Origin: Cornus controversa
Lineage: Eukaryota > Streptophyta > Magnoliopsida > Cornales > Cornaceae
Length of the DNA: 64,000 bases
Direction of reading: 5' to 3'
NCBI GenBank assembly: GCA_026545225.1
Contig: CM048845.1
Location: forward strand, 53,668,033-53,732,032
Shown here: in pieces, positions 55,464 to 64,000 of the stretch
Position numbering within the stretch: position 1 is the first letter of the stretch
How the letters are laid out: every line of letters begins with the position of its first letter
The notes under the pieces: generated by a model
Databases searched by the model: none
Told to the model about the DNA's origin: nothing
What the model saw: the letters and a program-made list of their open reading frames with translations, nothing else
Made by a program: the position numbers and the translations under genes

Positions 55464-56538
55464 TTTTTAATCAATTAATCAACCAAGCAGGCCAATTGAA
55501 TTGTCAGCATGTGTGGGCGTGCCAGAGCCGTGAAGTCAACTCAATTTAAAATCAGTTGGTCGAATACAAGTATCTCATTTGAAGATTGTATTGGATCAGG
55601 TGATTGGCTAGGGAGAGAGAATACTAAACTCCCTTTTGAGTTCTTTTTTGCCCCAATTAAAAGGACTTTTAATTGTATGCAAAGAATTGCGAGACTGAAT
55701 CTTAGCAAGGGGAGAGGTAAAAAAAAAAAGAGATAACAAGGAGGATGATAGAAAGTGAGAGAGATGTAGATAGATAGGCTGATTAGAGGAGATAGGGAGC
55801 AAAATATTTATGAGGGAGATGTAGAATAAATAGAAATCAGAACAATATTCTAGGAAAATATTGTGTTTGAGAGAGATTGCACGTGATACAATAATTTTTG
55901 ATGTGATTGTGGAACCCTTAATACAACGTTCCCTCCATTTATTTATAGAAAAAGTTTACATCATTGATCTCCTAAATCTAAGTTACAAGATAATAATGAA
56001 ATAAAATAATTACATAAAAAGAAATAAACAAACTATATCATTAATGCACCGTGTCTTCAAGTCTCTAACATTGTAGCTCCTTTAACATTAGTCTTCCTAT
56101 AGTCCAAGTCCCACTTAACTTCATCCTCAATGCATTATTCATTTGCACCGAGTCCATGATTCACCAAAGTCTTCCAATATAGCTCGAATTCATAGAAGTC
56201 CTTATTCAATACAAACTAATCCATACATATACATAAATCATGTTCAATGTATATTCTGTATAGCCAACTTCATAGTAGTAACTTGATTATAAGTGTCTCT
56301 ATCCATGAAAAGTTCACCAATACCTATCTTATGTTTTGCATGATACTTTGCTAGAGTCCAAAGTGTGGATGACTATATTCCCTAAACTCCTATATAGTCT
56401 AAGTCACACATAGACTTATGCACACATTCAGCTTTACCCATAAAAGCCTACTATCTTAGCCGTCAGCCTTCACAGAGTCCATAATTTAGCAAATACCTTC
56501 CCATTAGTGTATCATACTATTGTAAGAATCCATCTTAA

Positions 56539-56578
<40 letters not shown>

Positions 56579-56797
56579 CACACATATTTAAAGTCAATGA
56601 TGAAGCATCAAGAGTCCAAAGCATCCATGATTTTATCCCTATCAGCTTTCAGAGTCATCATTTTTATGGACTCTTGATAGAGTCCAATTTCACTAATATC
56701 TCTTAGTTAATCTGTTTCTCTTTCCATATATATATTGATATTTTATTTATATCAACACCAAAGTGCCAGCCACGTGTCACGCCACTTTTGGGTGTCA
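55464..56797 (-). repeat. 3' LTR of the non-autonomous gypsy-type element
   Basis: Contains a TA microsatellite near 56542-56573. The low-coordinate boundary is approximate. Confidence 0.75.
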
Positions 56798-57174
56798 ACA
56801 ACTGCCCCCTAAGTTCAAATGTCTTATGAACAATTAGGCCAATAAGATTTTTAAAATTTAAAATTATATTAGAAGGAACCTCTCACAACCATGGCTGATT
56901 GAACTAGGAATGGGAATGACAGACAATTGAACTTCAAAACAATATGCACTTCATTTATTCTAGATCACCATTGAGGTAATCTTTATTTCATATCAGTCAT
57001 ATCACACTAGTTGATCATATTATTCCATTCACCCTTTGAAGTTGGTTGACCCCGATTCTTGCATAGCCTATTGAAAAGTTGGCTAACAGCCATCGGACAA
57101 CCATATACCCAATTCATCATAGCATAGTTATGATCGGTTGAGATCAAATTATTATACAATGTCATATTGGCCAA

Positions 57175-57600
57175 TCAGACTACTGGAAGAATAACATTGT
57201 TCCAATAGACTTGAATTTCTTCATCTATCGGCCAATGAAGCTCAATCCTCAACCGATATATATCTTTTGGTAATTCTTTCAAGTCAGTATCAGCCAAGCT
57301 TTTGTTCACACTAGTCGATGCTGGTATTTCATTCTTATAATTTTCAATAGGCAGTTTGAGATCGACCAAATAAAAATTTGTATTGACTGGCCAATTCATT
57401 TTCTTCTATCAACCATGCTTTGTCCCCTTAGCTAGACTCATCTTAATTGTTGGTCGAGCAATGTCTTTCAGTGATTCTTTGGAGTTATCATCAGCCAAGC
57501 TCTTCTTTGTACTAACTGATACTTGTATTCTTATCATAAAATTGTCACTAGGAATAATGGAATCGACCATATAAAACTGGGTACTAACTAGCCAATTCAT
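57175..57600 (-). pseudogene. Degenerate ORF with a repeated 67-residue unit
   Basis: Two units in one frame (57600-57400, 57399-57175) start MNWLVSTQFYMVD and MNWPVNTNFYLVD and share KSLAD and KDI further on; a TGA separates them. Upstream, two stretches (near 57640-57720 and 59170-59250) also resemble each other (ELHPPRKPPNLGG and EFHPKRKSSNPEG). The protein family is not recognised. Confidence 0.5.
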
Positions 57601-58029
57601 TTTCTTCTATGACGAATCTAACAAATCTCATTACCCCCCAAGGTTTGGAGGTTTACGTGGAGGATGGAGTTCTTCATTTTTCAAACAAATACATGGTTGA
57701 TCAGCCATGCTTTCTCCATCAAAATCCTTACTTGGGTCTTCTTCCAGAATTGGAAAAAATGACTTTGCTGATTTTCTGAATCAGCCAACTGGTCTCTATC
57801 CTGGGCATGCTAATCAATTCTTCATTTTTCATTTACCACTAGCGGCTGATTAACCGATGGTTGCTGATTATTTCTCTTTCACATTTTTTCTCTTATTTTA
57901 ACCCTGTTTGGCTTCCATCTCCTCATTTATCCTTGTCTTTTCTTAAACTTATATCAAGAAAAATAAGATAATGAAAATCTTTCAACCAATAATTGTTCTG
58001 GTTGAGAATTAGATATCACTCTAAGCCTA

Positions 58030-59107
58030 TATAACAGCCCGCTCCACTTGATGGTATGATATTGTCCGCTTTGAGCCTAAGCCCACACAATTTTGCTCTT
58101 GAGTTTTACCCTAAAAGGCCACATACCATTTGAAGAGAACACACTACATATAAGCACATCCCCTTCTCCACACCCCGGCGATGTGGGATTGAGCATCCTA
58201 TAGCCTGCCAGTGTGGTAGCTCGGCCACTGTCTCTCGCACCCGCCCACATCACACCAGCCCACAAAGGTCACTACAATCCATCCCCTAGGAGGCCCGATG
58301 TCCTCGTCGACACACTTCCTACTAGGTCTAGTTCTGATACCATTTGTAATAGCCTCCTCCACTTGATGGTATGATATTATCCGCTTTGGGTCTAAGCCCT
58401 CACAATTTTGCTCTTGAGTTTTACCCCAAAATCCTTCATACCATTTGGAGAGAACACACTACATATAAACACATCCCCTTCTCCACACCCAGGTGATGTG
58501 GAATTGGGCACCCTGTAACCTACCAATGTGGTAACTCATCCAGTGTCTCTCGCACTCGCCCACAACACACCCTCTTTGTAGTAACCCTGGGCGGGTGTGA
58601 GAGACACTAGACGAGCTACCACACTAGCAAGTTATAGGGTGCTCAATCTCACATTGCTTGGGTATGGAGAAGGGAATGTACTTATATGTAGTGTGTTCTC
58701 AAGAAATGGTATAAGGCCTTTTGGGAGGTAAAACCCAAGAGCAAAACTTGACGGGCTTAGGCCTAAAGCGGACAATATCATACCATCAGGTGGAGTGGGC
58801 TGTTACAAATGATATCAGAGCTGGACCCAGCTAGAAGTGTGCCAACAGGGACGTCGGGCCTCTTAAGAGGGTGTATTGTGATGACTCTTGTGGGCAGGTA
58901 CGAGAGATACTAGGCGAGCTACCATATTGGTAGGCTATAGGTTGCTCAATCCAACATCGCTTGGGTGTGGAGAAGGGGATGTGCTTATATGTAGTGTATT
59001 CTCTCCAAATGGTATAAGGCCTTTGGGGTAAAATCCAAGAGCAAAATCGTGCTGGCTTAGGCCCAAAGCAGACAATATCATACCATTAAGTGAAGAGAGC
59101 TGTTACA
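58030..59107. mobile_element. Head-to-head inverted pair of TRIMs
   Basis: Left half, minus strand: LTR 58030-58276, interior, and LTR 58345-58576 lacking its last bases. Right half, plus strand: LTR 58577-58807, interior with a decayed primer site (GATATCAGAGC), LTR 58877-59107. The outer flanks GCCTA (58025-58029) and GCATA (59108-59112) match at four of five. The halves are inverted homologues of about 530 bp with no spacer. Confidence 0.8.
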
Positions 59108-60172
59108 GCATAACATTTTAATATTCTAGCTTATTTGTTTTCATCTGCGTGCTTGGCTTTATCTCCATCCCATTTTGTTGTCCTTCGGGATTAGAAGATT
59201 TTCGTTTAGGATGAAACTCCTCTAGAAAAATGTATGGTTGCTTAGAAAAAATTAGAAAAAAATAACTTTCCTCACTTTCTTCCAATGAATGTTTTGGTTG
59301 GGACACTTATAGCTGAATAGTTGCTTGAGTTTGCTGAAGAATTAAAATTCCCCTACTGGCCAAGTGACCTCTTTATCTGTCATAGAGGTTGATCGAACAT
59401 AAGGGATTTGAACATTAGATTGGCTGATCTATTCAGCCACTGATTGATTATTTTCTCTAGTAAAGGTTTTACAACCTTTAAGATACTCATCCTCATTTAT
59501 AATATCTAAACCATAAATTGATTGGCCAACCTTTCTAACAATAGGATCACATTCTTGATTATTTGAATCAGTCAACTGGCCTCTGTCTTGGACTGGCTAA
59601 TTAACTTCTCTTTTTATATTTATCATTAGTGGTTGATTAGCCACTGATGGTTGATAATTCTGAGACCAATCTTTTGGTTAATTGGCTATCGACTGCCCCT
59701 CGAGTGTCGGAGGTTGCAAATTTACGACAAATGATGGATTTGGTTGTTTCCGCCAAACAGGGTTGCCCCTGGGTCTAGAAGTTCTCTAGAAGGAAGAAAT
59801 CATAGGGCTTCATATGGAGTTAGTGGATGAACACATGGCTAATATTGTACTATAGATGGTTGTTGGTTCGTTAAAATTATTAGATGTGGTTGATTTCCCA
59901 TTAGTGAGTGATGTACTACCGATGATAGTTGTTGATATATAGAAGTATTTAATTGTGGCTGAACTTTTGATGAAATCGTTGGCAAGTTTTTTTGGAAGGC
60001 TTATTAATTGATTTGGCTGATCATGATCATGCTACCTTGGTGGCTGATAAGTCTTGGCCTGCCCCCGAGTGCTCGTGTAATTGGTAAATCTGACATTCTT
60101 CTATTATTACCATTGCCCCCCCCCCCAAGTTGATTGGGCCTAAAGGGTTATTAAGAGGAATTACCTATTGTC

Positions 60173-60650
60173 GTGGATTCAGATTATCATGTTGTCGTCT
60201 GTTCACAGCCTCAATCAGTGGCTGGTTTTCCACTTCAATTGGATGAGAGCTGCTCCATGGCAGATTGGCGTGTGCAGAACGCTGAGGTGAAGGTAATATT
60301 AGACCTCTCTGTTTTAACAAGTCAGCCTGTTAGGTATTTAGCTGATAAGCCAAACCTTGCACACTAGAGCTTTGATTGATCAACCTATTTTGAATGGCTG
60401 ATTGTTTTATCGAAGTATGAATCTCTTCAAAACGATCTAAAAAAGTGTTCCTCTAGATAATTGTTTCGTTTAGTTGACTAAGGCTAGTCTGAAGTTTGCC
60501 AAATTGGATGCGCATTGCAAGTATAACATCTATTATGGCTGACAAATCTGCTGGATAGATTATGGAGCCTTTAACTGGCTGACAAAATTCTTCCTCATAT
60601 TTATCATCACTGGTGATCAAGTTCCTCGTGGACCTCAGCTTAGGCGGCAT
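60173..60650 (-). pseudogene. Gag-like N-terminus of the non-autonomous element
   Basis: ATG at 60650 (MPPKLRSTRNLITSDD), 50 bases from the LTR, opens a basic N-terminus followed by a region able to form a coiled coil (MRIQFGKLQTSLSQLNETI). Stops begin at 60453, and the readable trace continues with SIKQSAIQNRLINQSS. Position and MPPK start suggest a gag remnant; no zinc knuckle seen. Confidence 0.45.
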
Positions 60651-60699
60651 ATTCTCAATTCTTTAGCACTTTTTTAGTCCCACCTAGCGTGTCAATATA

Positions 60700-61810
60700 T
60701 GTTCAATCAATTAATCTACCAGGTAGACCTTTTGAATTGTTAGCGTGTACGAGTGTGAAAGAGCCGAAAAGTCAGCTCGATTTAAAATCAATTGGTCGAA
60801 CACAAGTATCTCATTTGAAGACTGTGTTAGATGAGGCGATTCACTAGGGAGAGAGAATACCAAACTCCTTATTGAGTTTTTTTTTTCCCTCAATTAAGAG
60901 AACTTTTAATTGTGCACAAAGAATTATGAGACTGAATCATAGTAAGGGGGAGGTAGAAAGAGGGAAATAGGAAGGAGAGAGATAGAAAGTGAGGGAGATG
61001 TAGATAGATAGACTGATTAGAGGAGGCAGGGAACAAAAAATTTAAGAGGAGAATGTAGAATAAGTAAAAATCAGAGCAATATTTTGAGAGAATATTTCGT
61101 TTGAGAGAGATTGCACGTGATGCAATTGTTTTTGATGTGGTTGGGGAACCTATAATACAGAGTTCCCTGCATTTATTTATAGAAAAATTTTACATCACTG
61201 ATCTCCTAAATCTAAGTTACAAGATAATAATGAAATAAAACAATTACATAAAAAGAAATAAAACAATTACATAAAAATAAATAAACAAAATATATCCTTA
61301 ATGCACCGTGTCTTCAAGTCCCCAATAATGTACCTTCTTTAACGTTAGCCTTTCTAGAGTCCAAGTCTCACTCAACTTCATCCTCAATGCATCATTGGTT
61401 TGTACAGAGTCCATGATTCACCAAAGTCTTCCAATATTTTCCAAATTCATAGGAGTTCTTGTTCAATACAAACTAATACATGCATATACACACATCATGT
61501 TATACATATATTTTGTATAGCCAACTTCATAGTAGTAACTTGATTATAAGAGTTCATATCAATCAAAAGTTCACCAATACCTATCTTCTGTTTTGCATGA
61601 GACTTAGCTAGAGTCCAAAGTGTGGACGACTCTATCTCCTAAGCTCCTATAGAGTCCAAGTCACACTTGGACTTGGACTTGTGCATACGGTCAGCCTTAC
61701 CCGTAACAGCCTACTATTGTAGTTGTCAGCTTTTACAGAGTTCATAGTTTAGCAAATACATTTCCATTAGTGTAGCATACCCTGTAAGAATCCATCTTCA
61801 ATGTAAACTG

Positions 61811-61859
<49 letters not shown>

Positions 61860-62075
61860 CACACATATCCAAAGTCAATGTTGAAGTTCAAAAGTCCAAA
61901 ACATCTATGATTTTATCTTTATCAGCACTCAGAGTTATCATTTTTATAGACTCTTAAGAGAGACTAATTCTAATAATATCTCTTGATAAATCTGTTTCTC
62001 TTCCCATATATACATTCACTTCTTCTCTATATCAACTCCAAAGTCAATCACATATTATGCCACTTTTAGGTGTCA
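60700..62075 (-). repeat. 5' LTR of the non-autonomous gypsy-type element
   Basis: Partner of 55464-56797; the TA microsatellite at about 61814-61853 is longer here. Ends TGTTCAATCA at the low-coordinate side. Confidence 0.78.
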
Positions 62076-62958
62076 AGAGAAGAGACGCGTTTCACAGAGA
62101 AGATGGTGGCAAGAATACAGAATACTTATGATTTGATTGGTAAGGAAGCAGTAACCGATGAAGAAGGAGAGTGTTCTTAGTCCTTCTTTGGCCTTTTTTT
62201 TTTTTTTTTTTAATTTCTCTGTCTAATTAGACTCTTGGGTGGGCACACAGCATAGGACGAAACGCCCTCACCCACAACTTGATGACTCTTTTAGAAAGCA
62301 GTGTCCTGCCCTAATATGTAAGATGCTAAAGTAATTTTCAGTGGTGCGGACAATTGGAGGAAAGTGATTCAAGACTCCATCATGTCAAACAGAGATAAAC
62401 CATAATGAATCAAAGTCATGTTGAACAACATGTAAATTTTTTTTTAGTTAAGAAAAATAACCATGTTAGAGGCTATGGCCCATAAGCCACTGGAAATTTT
62501 TTTTTTTTAGACCAAATACAACTATCCACTCCACATACAGTGGCAAATTTCATTTAGCAAATGGTATGCCTGGGATATATTAGTAGATTGGTAAATTATT
62601 TGGCTTGACATTAATATTATTTTTTGAAGAATCCTTTTATCAGTGGATTGCTATTTCGGTTTACACACTGTATTTTTCTTACATTCTTTTCTTTTTCTTT
62701 TTTGAAATCAAGACTTAAGGGTCTCAGGAGTTTGAGAGATCCCCTTTTGAAGTCTCAACTTTCAAAAAAAACATTATTAGATTGTTCTAATACCAATGAT
62801 TTCAAACCAATCACTACTTGATATGTAAGCAAACAAATTAGCTTTGTATTAGCATTTTGCTTACGTGTTAAGTGATGATTGATCGAAATCAATGATTCCG
62901 AGATTATCTAATAATTTCTCCTTTACAAGATTTCAGTCTTGAAGGTGAGTCTTTATAA
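62076..62958. other. Intergenic, no feature recognised
   Basis: AT-rich with two T tracts (near 62193-62211 and 62498-62509). No gene or repeat recognised. Confidence 0.6.
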
Positions 62959-63470
62959 GAACCCTTGTGGGCAGATGCAAAAAAGAGACACTGGGCGAGC
63001 TATCACACTGACAGAGTACAGGGTGCTCAATCCTACATTCACTGGGTGTGAAGAAAGAGATGTGCTTATATGTAGTCTGTTATCTTCAAATGGTAAGCTT
63101 TTAAGATAAAATTTAAGAACAAAATCGTGTGAGTTAGACCCAAAACAAATAATATCATACCATGTATTAAAATGTAGGAGCAATGCTACACATCTAGAAT
63201 AAATATAGAATAAATATCATGAATTTTAACTCGAATCTATGTGGCAGGTGATATAGTCCATTATTTTAGGAGATAAAATTAAATGATAAGTTATTATTGG
63301 TGGGATTCCCCCCATACACAGAGTCCCTATGGTATTATCACCTGCCACATAGATTCGAGTTAAAATTTGTGAAATAAAATTGTGACGTTTAGCATTTATC
63401 AAAATGTAGTATTATTATCCAACCTTAGAGGTTGGGCAGAAGTGTGCCGACTAGGCCGCAGGCGTGCTCA
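62959..63470 (+). mobile_element. Old TRIM remnant split by a MITE
   Basis: AACCCTTGTGGGCAGATG (62959) through CTGGGCGAGCTATCACACTG to ATCATACCATGTATT is a diverged TRIM LTR. After the MITE (63178-63400), TAGTATTATTATCC and AGAAGTGTGCCGAC (63439-63452) continue the end of the LTR and the interior. The other LTR is missing. Confidence 0.7.
63178..63400. mobile_element. Mutator-like MITE, 223 bp
   Basis: A 9-bp TSD AAAATGTAG lies at 63169-63177 and 63401-63409. Ends are similar in inverted order (GAGCAATGCTACACATC and GATAAATGCTAAACGTC). An inner perfect 32-bp inverted repeat (63222-63253, 63336-63367) frames a loop of about 80 bases. It has no coding capacity. Confidence 0.85.
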
Positions 63471-64000
63471 TTAATGATAGCTCCACGTATGGTCCCAGCC
63501 AATAATAATTTAAAAAGGATGACATGCCAGCTTTTTTGACAGCATAAACAATCGGCTAAAAGACGAGCCATTCCACTAAAGCAACCAGTTAAATGATTAA
63601 ACAAAGAAGAGAGTTTCTGTAGTTTTATTCTTATTGACACAAATTATTGAGACATTAAAGTAAAGAATAAAAAAGTACAAAGTCTTCATATCACTCACTC
63701 TCTCACTCTCTCTCAACAATTTCTCATGACCATCGTTGCTTTGCAATTTTTTCTTTTTTTTTTTATTTTTAGACTTGTGATAACTAAAATCGTAGAAAGT
63801 ACATTGATTTTGTTTTTTCTTATATTATGATTTAACTCAGCATATCATTTTCCTACTACAAAACTCCTCACAATTACGATTAAATCACAATTAATAATTA
63901 TTCTAAAAGAAAAATAAGATACAATAACAACGAGATATTTATAAACTCCATTTATGGTTCTGAACCCATAACTAATATAAGATCAGAACTTTCTTAGTAA
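63471..64000. other. Intergenic, no feature recognised
   Basis: AT-rich, with a short CT-rich run near 63690-63715 and a T tract near 63750-63762. Confidence 0.6.

Larger units (their letters stand above)
55464..62075 (-). mobile_element. Gypsy-type non-autonomous LTR element with long interior
   Basis: Homologous ends at about 55464-56797 and 60700-62075 act as LTRs, sense start TGACACC(T/C)AAAAGTGGC. On the minus strand a purine tract AGGGGGCAGTTG precedes the left (3') LTR at 56809-56798, and a gag-like frame follows the right (5') LTR. The 3.9-kb interior (including a 1.1-kb TRIM pair) has no recognisable protease, RT or integrase. I could not confirm a clean TSD (AGAGA follows 62075 and occurs at 55456-55460, three bases off). 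LTRs are well diverged. Confidence 0.75.

Noticed and set aside
55456..62080. AGAGA as target-site duplication of the gypsy-type element
   Set aside because: The left copy is three bases away from the aligned LTR start in a GA-rich stretch, so the match may be chance.

Overview
This is repeat-dominated nuclear DNA from a flowering plant, most likely a woody eudicot (inferred from the element families; the species cannot be named). About 44.5 kb on the left is one nested stack of LTR retrotransposons. One intact host gene follows, a DUF247/UPF0481 protein at 44953-46347 on the minus strand. The right third is gene-poor DNA with a LINE, a hAT derivative, a gypsy-type non-autonomous element, several miniature LTR elements (TRIMs) and a Mutator-like MITE.

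Layout, left to right. E1 (1-4894) and E2 (4895-9469) are Athila-related elements in plus orientation, each with an extra ORF (called ORF-X here) and a long structured 3' region. Two minus-strand pieces of another gypsy family follow (9470-10908, 10909-12677), each an LTR plus the start of a gag-like gene. A Ty1/copia element (12678-16513, resuming at 44515) is split in its RT by a solo Athila-type LTR (13061-14495, TSD TGAAG). Its 3' LTR is split by a Tekay/Del-like chromovirus (16514-44514, TSD GAGAC). That chromovirus holds E4 in its 5' LTR (18807-24315, TSD TCGTT) and E3 in its integrase gene (27039-40747, TSD TTGCC). E3 in turn carries a Cassandra TRIM (33560-34250, TSD TACGT). The order of insertion is therefore copia, then Tekay, then E3 and E4, then Cassandra inside E3.

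E3 is a near-complete Athila-type element: tRNA-Asp primer site, gag with a CCHC knuckle, protease, RT, RNase H, integrase and ORF-X. E4 is a very young non-autonomous relative. Its LTRs differ by one base in my reading, and it has no pol, but it keeps a 293-codon intact ORF with a gag-type CCHC knuckle and a coiled coil.

The most interesting signals are these. (1) Inside E3 and in front of ORF-X there is what looks like a private transcription unit: a palindromic repeat array shared with the LTR, a TATA box, an ATG-free leader, a consensus intron, then the ORF-X start codon. (2) Two small hairpins, each paired with the same purine tract, recur at matching places in four diverged Athila-type elements. 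(3) TRIMs related to Cassandra lack the 5S insert, and one TRIM subfamily carries a motif that also forms the tandem repeats of the Tekay LTR. (4) One TRIM locus has three LTRs and a second TRIM nested in it; another is a head-to-head inverted pair. All coordinates come from reading by eye; family names rest on motifs and not on database searches.
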